A stretch of 64,000 bases of DNA from Amylostereum areolatum. Lineage: Eukaryota; Basidiomycota; Agaricomycetes; Russulales; Stereaceae. Shown piece after piece: positions 22,910 to 35,529 of this stretch. Position 1 is the first letter of the stretch, and every line of letters starts with the position of its first letter. A program made the translations under genes and the position numbers. The stretch spans positions 186,001 through 250,000 of the forward strand of contig SAXG01000008.1 in NCBI GenBank assembly GCA_012932865.1. The letters run 5' to 3'. Below the pieces are notes generated by a model. It did no database searches. It was given only the letters and a program-made list of their open reading frames with translations, and was not told the origin of the DNA.

Positions 22910-23237
22910 GGTGGTGGTTGTAGCAGAGGACAAGCGGGGATCAACAAACGCGCCGCGTCCGGGCGCGAACTTCTCACGCTTACGTCACCATGAGATCAAC
23001 AGTATCACGTGAAGGCCCTCTCATACCTACCGTTGCTGCTTTAGTTTCCTCTTTACTGCCATATGCTGGAAGTAGATACTTCGAGTCTGTCTGACTGGCG
23101 CAGCTTTATTAAATGCCATGATGATGTTCAGCTTGAATAAAAGCACGATGTTCTCACAGTGCCGTGAGACGATATACTTGCAACTACAACATTGCATAAA
23201 ACAGCGTAGGGATACTTATATGCATCGATCGTCGTCC
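22910..23237. other. Intergenic region upstream of SRC1/MAN1 and downstream of SQR
   Basis: 328 bp holding the SRC1/MAN1 promoter and the 3' flank of the SQR gene. No other element was recognised. Confidence 0.5.
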
Positions 23238-25048
23238 TTATGGTTCAGCGAATGTTGGACGTACGAGGCCGTTGGGGCCGAACCACTTCCCCTTGACCTG
23301 TCAAGACGGTCCTTCGGTGAGTAAAGCGGATCAGGTTAAAAGGTAGAGATGTGACTTACGTGGTAGTTGAAGTAAGCGTAAGGGAAGAGGTCCTATAATC
23401 AGACACTGATATAGCTCAGCCGCTCACAAAGAAAAACACAGGATTGCGTACCTTCTTTAAGTGGTAGAAGAGCCTGCGCCGGACAACTCGTGAGAGATAC
23501 ACTCGTTTAACTTCAATGATGAGGTCTCACCGTCTAGGTGTCGCTTGGTCACCCAGGTACTTGGCGAAGGTCTCTTCGGGCTCCAATCCATACTTGAACT
23601 CAGCGAGCATTAGCTCGCCATAGCCCGTAAGAAGCTGGTGAGACACAGGACGTGATCAGTGAGAGCACGCCCGGAAGAGGTATGTCGGCAACTCACCGGA
23701 CAACTAGTGTATCCGGTATATACGGCGGTTCCAACTTTGCCGCTGTCCAAGAAATGGAAGAGATTTTCAGTAAGCACGGGTGCCTGCGAGATAGCTGCCG
23801 CGGCAGTCTTGCTGGTGGGAAGTGAAGATGCGTCGCCCAAAGCAAAAACGTTGGCGAATTCAGGCTTGACGTGCTGCAGGGTGCTCTTGTCCACGTCCAC
23901 CCAACCAGTTGAATCGGCTATGGCAGTACCCTTCAACACATTGAGAGGCCCCATCGGCGGTGTAACGTGTAAAAAGCTGTAGTCCTCCGTAACAGTCGAG
24001 TTGTCGGCGACGTTCTTGAACGTCGCTCTTCGATTCGCCGCATCAATGGAGACGAGGTTATGACCGAACTTGCCACCGACTCCACGCTGCACGCGCAGTG
24101 CATTGAGAGCATCGGAATACTTCTTGACACTGAACATCGTCGGCATTCCGGTGATGAAGTCGACGTCGATTTTATCGCCTCGCTCCGTCTTGCGGTATCT
24201 ATCCCATGCCATCCACATGATTTTTTGAGGCGCTGAAATGTAAAAAAGTGAGACATTAAGACACAATGCTGTGGTTCAGGTATTCGAGTACTTACCCCCG
24301 GCACATTTGATGACACCAGCGGGCTGGGTGAATATGGCTCGCCCTGAGCGCAAGGCGTCGATATCGTTCCATACCTTGTCGCATGTGTCGTAGGAGTAGA
24401 TGGTGGACACGCCAGAAGCTGGATCGGCCAGGGCTGTAGGCAAACCTTCAATCTGGTCGAAGTTGATCTGTAGACCGGTGGCGACGATAAGAGCATCGTA
24501 CGACACTGTCCGTCCTGAGTCCGTGGTGATGGAGTTCCCTGTTGGATTGAACGACTTGACGCTCTCCGAGACCTGTGCGATATAGGAGGGGATGAGCTCG
24601 GCCAGGGGTTGGCGCAAACTTGTCTTCTGTTTCAAACCAGAACCAACAAGAGTCCTGTGGAACATCCAGTCCACATGAATTCATGCGACAGGAGTCAACA
24701 TAAGTCTCACCAGCCGGGCTGAAAGAAATGTGAGGTGTTATAATCGAGGTATATTTAAGCAGTCTACGAACCTGATAGTGATGGTACTCGGCGGCATCGA
24801 CAATGGCGATATCCGCATTGTTCAGCTTCTTCCCGGCACTCTCAAATCGATTGTACACCTGCTGAGCGACGGAGAGACCGGCCGAACCTGCATTCACGGT
24901 CAGTCTCGTCTTGGTTCGTGCAAACCGATGGCGCACCTCCACCGAGCACTAAGATTTTGTATTTGTCCCTGGTTGCCTCTGTGCTGGCCCAACGAATGGT
25001 AAGGGGTTGTCTCGTCACAGAAAAGGCTGCCTTTCTTGCTGCAAGCAT
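23238..25048 (-). CDS. SQR: Mitochondrial sulfide:quinone oxidoreductase
   Basis: ATG at 25046-25048. The N-terminus MLAARKAAFSVTRQPLTIRW is Arg/Ser/Ala-rich, as in a mitochondrial presequence, and is followed by the FAD Rossmann strand KYKILVLGGG and SAGLSVAQQVYNRF. Next come DAAEYHHYQPGWTLVGSGL, SYDALIVATGLQINFDQIEG and AIFTQPAGVIKCAGAPQKIM (a conserved Cys), then ANVFALGDASSLPTSKTAAA and TGYTSCPLLTGYGELMLAEF (second conserved Cys). The tail is PYAYFNYHVKGKWFGPNGLV then RPTFAEP, with the stop at 23238-23240. Both cysteines used in the sulfide-oxidising disulfide/persulfide chemistry are present. Known role: oxidising H2S at the inner mitochondrial membrane and passing electrons to ubiquinone. 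It has several short introns (e.g. within GGG|SAG and FNYH|VKGK), and no frame break was noticed. Confidence 0.9.
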
Positions 25049-26350
25049 GATGGGAGGATGGTCGACGGTTGTGGGCCAAAATTAACTTACCACTAGCAGC
25101 GCTAAACAGCCTGACATCATTCTGAGCGAATCAGGACAAGCAACGAATAATGGCGACATTCTTGGAAGTTGACTGGCCCACCAGTCCGGGGCCATCTATC
25201 TAGACCAAGTTTATACAGATACAATGTCACTACATATACTGTGGGTTGCCGACGACCGTTGTTGTTAAGTATGTATCATGAGTGGGAATTCTCCAGCGGT
25301 GATCCAGGCTATATTTTTTAAAAGAAGAGGTCGCGTCAAGGCTTCAAGCACACAGTACTGATACCGATCAGCGGAGGGAAAGGATTACAAGATATGGGGC
25401 CGGGTATCAGTGCTGGATGCCTTACCTCTCCACTTCGCTACATAGTTCGACGACGTTCGAGCTCAAGCTCAAGCTTTTACATAGGTCTCCGCAAAAGTGC
25501 GTAAGATAGATAGATAGATAGACATTTTCAAGACATGGTCCCTTTGAGGAACTGTCAGATCTCCTGGGGTTATCACGACTTTGCCACGGTCGCGCTCCAG
25601 GGCGCCCTCCGACAACTTTTGGGCGAAATAACTGCCTAGACAGTTCTCAACCCGCGGTATAGAGAGGGGGCATGTCAGTCATTTTATTGGCAGAATAGCC
25701 GAAGCTTTGTATGTGGTATGTGGTTACAGAGACTAGTATGTGGTAGCATATCATGTATGTGGGGCATCACCTTTTCCTTCTCCTCGGCGCACGGTTGTTT
25801 CACATTTCTCAGCGGTGACGGTTCAGCCCTGTTTTAGGATCCATGCGTGGGCAGCGGTCATGCAGGAAGCGGATGGGGGGGAAGGGAGAGGTGTGCGCTC
25901 GTGTCGTCATTATAGGGGCAGATTCTCGCGGACATGGACTCACGCACCGTGGACATCGTGCTTCCATTATGCAGGTTCCAGTGGACATTTTCTCTTCATA
26001 TTCATTTATTCCGGGAGCGGTAGTTCATGGGGAGAGCCCGTTTGCGTTGGGAGGGACGAGAGGTAGAGATACGGGGTGGATGCGGAGTGTGTGGTTTGGA
26101 TGACGGCTTTTTCGGGGTGGAACCTTATGTCGTTCCACACCCTAGAGGCTGGGATCTCTGTGCTGCTCCGTCTCCCTCGTATAGAGTGTTACAGACGGAG
26201 CGCGACGGTGTGTCTACTCGACTCTCAAAATATTGACGCGTTCTTATCACGTGATGCGCGGTACGCGTTGGACTCATCGTCCGTTTGCGTTTCCTAAACA
26301 CGCCTCTCCTTCTCCAAGTCTTTCCATCGTCCGCTATCCGTCGCTAGCCC
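25049..26350. other. Intergenic region SQR / XMAP215
   Basis: 1.3 kb between divergent genes, with no supported gene. It holds a short GATA microsatellite (25505-25522) and, nearer the TOG-protein gene, small open frames without homology. Confidence 0.5.
25505..25522. repeat. (GATA)n microsatellite
   Basis: About 4.5 tandem copies of GATA. Confidence 0.8.
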
Positions 26351-29300
26351 ATGGATGGACCTCCTCCTCAAGAAGAGGATTTCTCTGTCCTACCTATCGG
26401 GGAAAGACTCGCTCACAAGAACTGGAAAGCCCGTGTCAGCGCCTACGAAGCTCTTTCCAAGGCTTTCCAACTTTCGGTCTCTGACGCCGATCCTGCCTTC
26501 AAGCCATACCTTAACAATCCGGACTCCCTCAAGAAGATCGTCACAGATTCGAATGCGGTTGCTCAGGAGAAGGGTGTGGAATGTGTGGTCGCTTTTGTGA
26601 AGTATGCGGGAGAGAACGCTGTCCGCACGCGCGAGTCTGTGGTGCCCGCATTGGTGGACAAGTGTTTGGGATCCACACGCGCAGGGACAAAGAACAGCGC
26701 TATTGAACTCATTCTCCAATACGTGGAGATCGAGAACGGCGGTAGTGGCATTGTGGTGCGTAGCTCTTCCTCTACAAACACACTGGCATTTATGGTTTGC
26801 ATCGCAGGATAATATCCTCCCAGGACTGAATGCCAAGCAGCCCAAAGTTGTAACAGGAACAATCTCTGCTTTGAAGGAGGTCGTGCGGTGAGTAGCCTTT
26901 TCATTTCGTTCAAAGATCAAGCGTGGCATGCCATCGTGCCGCTTGTCTGCCGATGGCAATCGGTCACACGTATTCCGCCTGATATCTTTTCCAAGAGCAT
27001 TTCAGGACGTCTCTTTCCCCCTACATATCTACTCACTAGTTCTGAGGATTGGCTCTGACGTTCAACCTTTAGTCAGTTTGGAATCCAGGTGACACCACCA
27101 GGTCCAGTTTTGAAAGCGCTCCCGAAAATATTTGGCCATTCCGACAAGACTGTTCGCGCCGAAGGAACAAATCTTGCAAGCTCACTATACCTGTATCTCG
27201 GTGCCGGGATCGAACCATGGTTAGCCGATCTCAAGCCGGTACAGGTCAAGGAGCTCAAGGAGTCCTGGGAAGCGATGGAGAAGGACGGACAGGGGAAGGG
27301 CTCGCTCAAACCAGCACGGCTGACGCGGCAAGCAGCAATAGAAGCCGAGCAGAATGGCGATGCAGGAGAGGATAGCGCTCCAGTTGAAGAAGGTGCGGCT
27401 CCTCGTTCAATAGGCGCGTCACATTCTAACTGTATGCGGATGCAGACCTTGCCCCGCCCGACCCACGACAATTCGCAGAAGCAGTAGATATCACCCCGAA
27501 GCTACCATCGAATCTTCAAGCCAACCTCACGTCTTCGAAATGGAAGGAGCGTAAGGAGGCCTTGGATGATCTACTGACCCTCCTTAATGCCACCCTCAAG
27601 ATCAAAGAGGCCCCCGCTCTAGGCGACTTGGCCAAGTCATTAGCCACCCGAGTCCAGAGTGATGCTAACATAAACTGTGTCATGGTTGCTGCTCAGTGTT
27701 TGGAGGTGCTTGCGAAAGGCCTCATGGACCCTTTTGCGAGATATCGTGAAGTCGTCGTGCCGCCTATGCTCGAACGTCTGAAGGAACGCAAAGCGACAGT
27801 GACAGATATCATCGGTGCTGCACTGGACGCAATCTTCGTTACAGTAAGTCGTTCCATCACCGACCAGATGAGACGGGATTTACACGGTATCACAGACTAC
27901 CCTCGCCGATATCCTGCCCGATCTGATGCCAGCCCTCAACCACAAGAACCCACAAGTCAAGGAAGGCACACTCAAATTCACGAGCAGATGCCTTTCGGTC
28001 TCTACTCAGGCAATCCCTGCTCCCCAGATCAAGCCTTTATCTGAAGCATTGGTCACGCTCCTCGAAGACTCTTTTGCAGGGGCTCGTGATGAAGCAGCTG
28101 TAGCTCTAGGAACACTGATGAAGATGGTCGGCGAACGGCCCCTCGGTCCCGTTATGGATGGCCTCGCTGAAGTCAGAAAGGCCAAAGTAAAGGAGGCATT
28201 TGAGAAAGCGACTGTGAAGGCCAAGGCTGGTACAGGCGGACCTTCTAGAGCAGTAGCCCCTCCTACATCGGAACCCCCGAAGAAGAAAGCACCGCCAAAG
28301 AAAGCTCCTGCTGTTCGCGCTCCTTCGCCCACTGAGGCTGAAGAGGCGCCACCGCCTCCTGTGGAGAAGAAACCGAAAGGTCCCCCTGCTCGCTTGCTCA
28401 ACAAAAAGGTCCCGACTGCTGCTTCTCCCAATGGCACATCCGGTGCACCACCGCCGGCAGCTATCAAAAAGCTGCCGCCGGCAGCAGCAGCGTCCAAGCC
28501 CACTAAGGCGGCCGCGCTTGCTGCTCCTGGCACGCTAGACACTTTCAAGTACAAACACATGCCTGAAGATGCGGAGGCGCTTGCGGCGGAGCTCATCCCC
28601 TCCAATATTTCCACTGACTTCGCGGATTCGAACTGGAAAGCAAGATTGGCCGCTTTAGAGGAAATGACGACATGGGTCGAAAGCACAGTGCAAGATCTTG
28701 ACGCGGAGGTTGTCATTCGATTCCTGGCCAAAAAGGGTTGGAGTGAGAAGAATTTTCAGGTGAGCTACCGAGCGTGGTAAGAAGTTATTTAGTCACTCAT
28801 GTTTGTATCTCAGGTCTCAACAAAGTTGTATAACATCCTTATCGTCCTCGCCGAGCAGTGTCCTACTTTTGGGAGATCGTGCGCCGCACTTGCCGTCCCA
28901 CACCTCTCTGAGAAGCTTGGGGATGCGAAATTGAAGAAGCCCTCTGGTGATGCATTAATCGCGTTCGCGGAACGGACCTCTTTACAGTTTGTCTTCAATC
29001 AAGGTAAATATAGATGACCACACATAGCCAGAGGACTTACTGATCATGAACTGAAGCATACGAACCACTCGGCAAGACCAAGGCACCCAAAGCTCTCGCA
29101 GATGCCATAACTTGGATTGATTCAGCACTTATGGAATTTGGCATAGTTGGACTTTCACTTCGTAACCTAATCGAATTCCTCAAGACCGCGCTCAAGAACT
29201 CCAATGCAGCAGTGAGGACTAGCGCAACGAAGGCGATGGTAACCGTGAAATTATTCGCCGGTGCTGGTTCGTCTTTTTCCCCTTCGATTGATAAGGGATA

Positions 29301-32300
29301 CGGGTACTCACCATGCCTTCCAGGTATCAAAGATCTATTGGAAGATCTCAACCCTCAGCTTCTATCCACTATTCAGAACGAGTTCGACAAAGTGGAAGGT
29401 CAATCATCACCTGTAGCCACTCGAACTTCCGCAGACGTCGCGGCGATGGGCGCACAGGCAGGACCTTCCAGCAAGGCTGGCGCTGCTGGGGGCGATGCCT
29501 TGGATGACCTGTTCCCTCGTGTGGAAATTGACGGTCTCCTCAAGGGGACCACTATCCTTGCCGATGGAAAGAGCGACGCCTGGAAGACAAAGAAAGAGGC
29601 ATTGGAGATGTTGCAAGCTATTCTGGACCAAGGCTCCAATAAAAGATTGAAGCCCCAGATGGGTACGTGTTTCCGTTGAGATTCAGGACGATTCGCTCAT
29701 ATAAGCGTTCTGTAGGCGAGATCGGCCAAGTTCTCAAGGCGCGAGTCACTGACACCAATAAAGCCGTTCAGGCTCTTGCACTTGACATCGTGGCTCGTGT
29801 CGCCACTGGGATGGGCAGACCATTTGAGAAGCAAACACGTTTTTTCGTACTTCCTGTGGCAACTGTCTTGTCTGACACGAAGGCCCCCGTGCGAACCTCT
29901 GCACTGCAAACCTTGACTGCCATCGCGAATGCCTGCGAAAGCATGGAACCCTTGGTGCATGGACTGACTACAGCCCTTGAGACAAATAACCCACTCCAAC
30001 GCGCGACTTTGATGGGGTGGCTTGTCGAATGGTTCAAAGAACACCCTGTGTCATCCAACCTTGATATCAGTAATTGGGTCAGCCCAATCGTCTCCTGCCT
30101 TGACGATCGCAATGGCGATGTTCGCAAAGGGGCTCAAGGAATGCTCCCCTACCTCATAGCATCGGCTGGATTCGACCAAGTGTTGAATTCGGCAAATTCG
30201 CTCAAGCCAGCGTCGAAGGCCTCCGCCGTTCCTCTGATCAATGCTGCGCGCGGTGCAGCGCCTGTGAGTGCCACACCTGCGCCTGCTGCGACTGCTGCTC
30301 AGCCGAAAGCAGCGGCTCCAACAACAAGAACAGCACCTCCTGCGAAAGCAGTCACACCTGCAACCCGTGCCAAGTCTCCAGAGACTGTCGCTCCAAGCCC
30401 TCCACCTCCAGCTTCACCTTCCGGCACCCAACCCCCCGCGAGCAAGCCTACAGGCATACGACGGAAACTACCTCAAGGCTCAATCCCACGCCCCGAATCG
30501 AGGACGGAAAGCCACGAAGACGTCACAGCAACCGCTTCTCGCAAACCAGGTTTTGGCCTTGCCTCGGGATTAAAGCGCCCTGGCGCGATCGCGAGAGCAA
30601 CCCCGACTTCTGCTCCATCACCGCCCGCCATCTCAAGTTCCACGCCGCTGACGGGCATGAACATGGACGCGAAAACGTCTAGATTGGCGAAGGACGGCGC
30701 CAGATGGATCAATGAAGCGGGCACGACACGAAAGGATCTGGCCGATCTCCTACAGCACCAGATGGAGCCCAATGCTTCGAAAGACTTGATCTCGAACCTG
30801 TTCAGCCATGATCACAGCGCGATAAACGACCATGTTGCTGGTCTGACAACGTTGGGAGATTTCTACGCTGATTTACAAGCCGGCGGGGAAAAGTATGGTC
30901 TATCCGCAGAGGAAGCACGAGTTGTGGGCCTAGCGAACTCCGACCTGGCCTTGAAATACATCTCTATCAAGGCGCACGAGCCTCAATCGAACCTCATATC
31001 CCGAAGTCTGGACGTCGTGGATTCCGTTCTCTCGTTCATGAAGAATGCGGACTACCAACTTTCCGATGCTGAGGCCCTGTGCTTCGTGCCCACGCTTGTA
31101 TACAAGGTACTGTTTCCATGTGTGTCATTGTTTCAATGGGTCTGACAGGGAACTGTCAGCTGGGCGATGCTCGTGAAGCTGTTCGAAACCGGGTGCAACA
31201 GATATTCATAGCTCTTCCGAAGATCTATGCTTTCAGTCGGGTGTTCAGTCACTTGCTAGAACATGGTCTCAAGTCGAAAGTGGCCAAGACTCGTCAGCTG
31301 ACACTCGATGAACTGGCAAGTATTCTCAAGCGATCAGGAATGTCGGCTTGCGAACCAAACAAAGCTTGTCCAGTCATAGCCTCAATGATTGCAGACAAAG
31401 ATCCGAATGTTCGCAAGTCGGCGCTTTCGGCATTGGGGTGCGCCATTTTGTACTCTTCTTAGTGACCATCTAAACAACATTTCAGTGAGGTGTATGCCAT
31501 AGAAGGGGAAAAGATTTGGTCCCTCGTTGGACCTCTTTCACCAAAGGATAAAACACAGCTAGAAGAGCGATTACGACGGGTGGCGGGCCCTAGTTCACAT
31601 ACAGTAAAGCCTGAACCATCTGGCCAACTCCCGGCACCTGGAGTATCCCGCTTGACTTCCGCAATAGGCAGGCCTGCTTCCCCAGCAGGTCTTATGTCGA
31701 AAGCGGGCGGAATTCCTCGGCCCTCTAGTCCAGCCATGGCGACCTCGCGTCTTGCCCGTCCCACTTCTCCTCCCAAATCACAACTTCCCGGGCCTTCTCA
31801 TATCGGCCGCCCAACCTCCCATCTCCCTGGGCCTTCTTCTCCGTCGAGTAGAGGGCGAAGTATGTTGCCATCACGATTGGGTCCTTCACGATCGAGAGCC
31901 GGCACCTTGCGGTCACAAATGGTGCAAGACCCAAGTGAGCCAGAGCCAGATCCTGGCATCGTCGCGCCACCGGGAGTTGAGAATATCGAGTCCTGGAGGA
32001 GCGGAGAACCTGCTGAGGACCTAGAAGCACCATTCGCGCCGGCGAGCGACATGACATTGACCATCTCAAGCATTCTAAGCAGTGACTCTGATCGCAGTGT
32101 AGACGCGCTGAAGAAGGTTCAAAGAATCTTGCAACTCGGCCCAGATGCCGGGCCTTCTTCGCCAGCATATCGTGACCTGGCCGAACACACCGAGGGGTTG
32201 ATCGAAACAGTCACTCTGCAGATGGCTCATGCTTTTGACCGCCCAGAGCGTAACATCCGGCTTGCAAAGCATCTCATCCAGACATTGAACGCTTTTTGCG

Positions 32301-33754
32301 ACAATGCGCTCCTCGCGGAGTCGCTCACCGTGGACATTCTTACATCCCTCCTCGAAGAATTGGCGATGAGGTTGCTTCAAACCGACGACAGTCAAGATAA
32401 CGAAGTCAAGAACCTGTCCAGGTTTATCAACATGATCATGCTACGCCTATTTTCTACTGGCCGGAGAATAACAGTCTTCAGGTATGATTTTATGTACTGT
32501 CGATGCTGATTTTCAGGATCTGATATCCCTCACTTATCAGGTCGCTTTTCTCTTTGCTTTTGCAGATTGTCAGGCCATTCCCTGGCAGTGGTACCCTTCC
32601 AGACTCACGAGAAGCTCGAGTGGCCGAACTTGTTCTGAAGTGTATCTGGAAGTTGGCACGCAACATCCCTCAAGATTTGGTTGAGTTGAAGTTGGACCCG
32701 GTGGAGCTGTTCCCCGCAGTTGAGCATTTCTTGCAATCAGTTCCTCCAAACGAATGGAGGGCTCGAGCGACCAATCGCGTGCCTTGTGGGGATATGCCAT
32801 TGAGAACAATCAAGGTTATCATCCAGCACGTCGTCGGTTAGTACTTGCTATGCTACCTCACTAGCTAGATGCTGATTTTACACATAGCCCATTACGGAGA
32901 CGAGGTATATGATATCTTGTCGGGCTCGTTTGATGATCCGTCAGCGACCATCGTCTACCCTTATGTATATCGGATACTCAACTCTGGCGTACGGGGCGAA
33001 AATGGCCCCTCCCTCCGTCCAAACGGCAGCAGCAGATCTCAGCGGCGCAGTATTTCTCCCTCCACCGCCAGTCGAGCGGCATCTCCCTTAGAGAGCGCTT
33101 CCGTGACATCAGGAGACGTCCGTCATTCATCGCCTAGTCATCGCACCAGTCGTAGTGCATCTTCAATTAATGGTCTTGTGTCGCCTCCTGTGGAGGAGCC
33201 CCGATCCAGATGCTCCAACTTACGACCATTTTCGGGCCACATCTTCCAGTGAATCAAACCGGTGCCATGCCACAAAGGAGGTGATCACGAGAACTGCACC
33301 ACTTCCTTAAGGCGTATCCTCAACATGAACTAAGTCGAAGGTAGACAAGATGCTCGGAAAGCACTGGGCCGTTCCTTCCGCAAATATATCTCGCGGGCAC
33401 TGGCTAGTCGGGCGGCCGAAGACGAGGAAAGGGACGTTGCTGTCGCTGATACTCTATCCAGTCTGTACTTTATGTGTTCAGCTTACGTACCAATCGTTGA
33501 CCTCCTTTGCAGAACTCGAGGCAAAGAGTCCCATCTCTCCGACACCATCAAGCCGATTTGATGACGCGCCTCGCTCGCCGGTCAGTACCACGTTCGCCAA
33601 TGGCTCGGAGCATGGTGGCGTGCCACAGGATAGCAAGCAGGAGAAGCTGTCTAGGCTACACAATATCTTCCAATATCGCACGAGTATTGCCAGTACGTCG
33701 TCTCATGGTAGGGGCACACCTCCTCTGTCTTCGATACGGACCCCGCCTTCGTAG
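26351..33754 (+). CDS. TOG-domain microtubule polymerase (XMAP215/Stu2/Dis1 family; damaged-looking 3' part)
   Basis: ATG at 26351. More than a dozen exons code for a protein of roughly 2000 residues. TOG1 starts LPIGERLAHKNWKARVSAYE and ends near YLGAGIEPWLADLKPVQVKE; TOG2 starts LPSNLQANLTSSKWKERKEA; a Pro/Ala/Lys linker follows (28200-28540). Further TOG arrays are at FADSNWKARLAALEEMTTWV, GKSDAWKTKKEALEMLQAIL and, after a Ser/Pro-rich linker, a late HEAT-type region ending at AHYGDEVYDILSGSFDD. TOG domains bind tubulin, and the family catalyses plus-end growth and acts at spindle poles and kinetochores. The C-terminal region (HHFLKAYPQHE, RSFRKYISRALASRAAEDEE) is recognisable but broken between about 33195 and 33370 by several one-base shifts and in-frame stops. 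The last exon (SRLHNIFQYRTS to TPPS) is open. Confidence 0.88.
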
Positions 33755-34225
33755 CGTGATAGGTTGTGTTTTTGACCCACGTACTTGTGCACCTTCATAC
33801 CTGTACATTGTCTAATCTTCTGCTTCCTCTGTTACACAACGTCGATCGTCCTCTCCGTTATAATTTTACAGCGTTCTTCTTTCGTGTTTCGCTCTCCGTG
33901 CCCCTCTATATATATGTGTTGTGAATCCCCCTGCACCCGTGTAGATACCAACGTAGACCCGGAGGAAGGTTCATAGATATGCTTTTATATTCCGAGTGTC
34001 CTGCCCTGTTGTACCCCCATTAATGATACCCGCGCACGCATCGTTTAGATAATCGGGTGGTTCTCTTTGGCGCCATTGAACTAATGTAACTGAGTGCGAA
34101 GAACTACAACAGATTCGGCGTGCTGAATAGGATGGTCGATAATTCACTACAGGGATCGGACACGGTCTAGCCTTGGGTCTAGCATATGAGATTATGATGA
34201 GTATGGTTGGGTACAAGGGCCTCAA
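33755..34225. other. Convergent intergenic region XMAP215 / uL3m
   Basis: 471 bp of 3' flanks of two converging genes. It is pyrimidine-rich just after the XMAP215 stop, with a TATATATA stretch near 33909. No gene was seen. Confidence 0.5.
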
Positions 34226-35374
34226 CTACTCCCTCGGGATGAAAGGACTGCTGCGCGAAGAGGGAGCGACGATGATCGGGGGAAGAGTCTTTGCCAACTC
34301 TTTCGTGCCAGCAGGGAAAGGCAAGTCTACAACACCTTTGGGCAGGACCTTCTCATATAGCGCCTTAGCGTGGTTCGCCCGCCCGATAGCGACTAGCTTC
34401 TTTTTGGCGTCACGGACAAGAACTGGAGCGTCGTCAACGCCCGGAACGCAACCACGAACGAAGACAAGGTCAAGAGCGGTGTCGATCCGGACAACGGTGA
34501 GATTTTGCGCTGTCGTGCGCTCACCGCCCATTCGTCCTGCCATCTTCTTACCAGGCCATACACGTCCAGGATCCTAAAGGGTGACAGGTGAGCGGTGGTT
34601 GCGGTGGCACGCAAAGAATACACACCTGGTGACCACCGGTCGAGCCAGCAGAGCGATGAGAGACTGATACACCATGACTTGCACGGAGACCCTTGAAGTT
34701 CCACCTCTTCATCGTACCCTGAAACCCTTTACCAAGACTGGACAGATATTAAATGTCAGCGCGAGAGATGAAGCTCGTAAGCTGCACGTACGAGTTTGCA
34801 ATCACGTCAACGAACTGTCCGGGCACGAAATGTGCAGCAGAAAGCGTAGTTCCTGTTCGGATATCAGCCAGAATCGGAGTTCAGCGAACGACCGCACTCA
34901 CCCACGGGAACATGTGCGTCTGGAGTTACGGGAAACTCCTTTACAATTCGTTTCGGGAGTACACCCGCCTTCCTGAAATGACCCAACATCTGCTTGGTAG
35001 TGGTCTTCGCTGGACGGTCTGAAGCAGCCACCTGCACGGCATGGTACTCCGTTGCGTCCTTACGAACAGTTTTGACATTTGCAGTTACTTGACAATTCTC
35101 CAGCTGGGCACCGGTTAGAAGGCGGAGGACGTCGCTATAAGGAAGTACATACTTGGAGGACGGTAACAGGAAAACGGGCACCGTGGTCATCCCACATGGC
35201 GGTCATGCCGCGCTTACGGGCGATGACACCGGTGCGAATCGAGTCTGGCGTCCATTTCGAAGAAGAAGAGGGCACAGAAGACGGGGCTGCTGCTGCGCGG
35301 CTGGCGACAGACGAGTGGAGGTGGCGACCGGATGCGAAAGATGGTTTCTGAGCGAGAGCCCAGAGACGGTGCAT
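34226..35374 (-). CDS. Mitochondrial large-subunit ribosomal protein uL3m
   Basis: ATG at 35372-35374. The N-terminus [20 protein letters not shown] looks like a mitochondrial presequence. The L3 core follows over about six short exons: [40 protein letters not shown], then [19 protein letters not shown]. The L3 signature is [40 protein letters not shown] and [17 protein letters not shown]. The product ends [15 protein letters not shown]3-family proteins sit near the peptidyl transferase centre; this one has the bacterial-type core plus presequence expected of the 54S mitoribosome (yeast MRPL9). All motifs are intact. It shares a 155-bp divergent promoter with the RRN6-like gene. Confidence 0.9.
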
Positions 35375-35529
35375 GACAGCAGACGATGAAAGACGCGACG
35401 CGCCTCAAAATCGGAAAAGCGCGCGGAGGTTTCCACGGTGAATTCAGACGCCTTTCCTTTTGCACCACCGCGACCACGACTGATCGTGATCTCATCCCTC
35501 TGCCTGATCACTAGTGTCGCTTCGATGGA
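35375..35529. promoter_or_regulatory. Compact divergent promoter uL3m / RRN6-like
   Basis: 155 bp between the two start codons. No TATA box. A second, out-of-frame ATG at 35525 lies five bases before the chosen RRN6-like start and could act as a short upstream frame. Confidence 0.55.
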
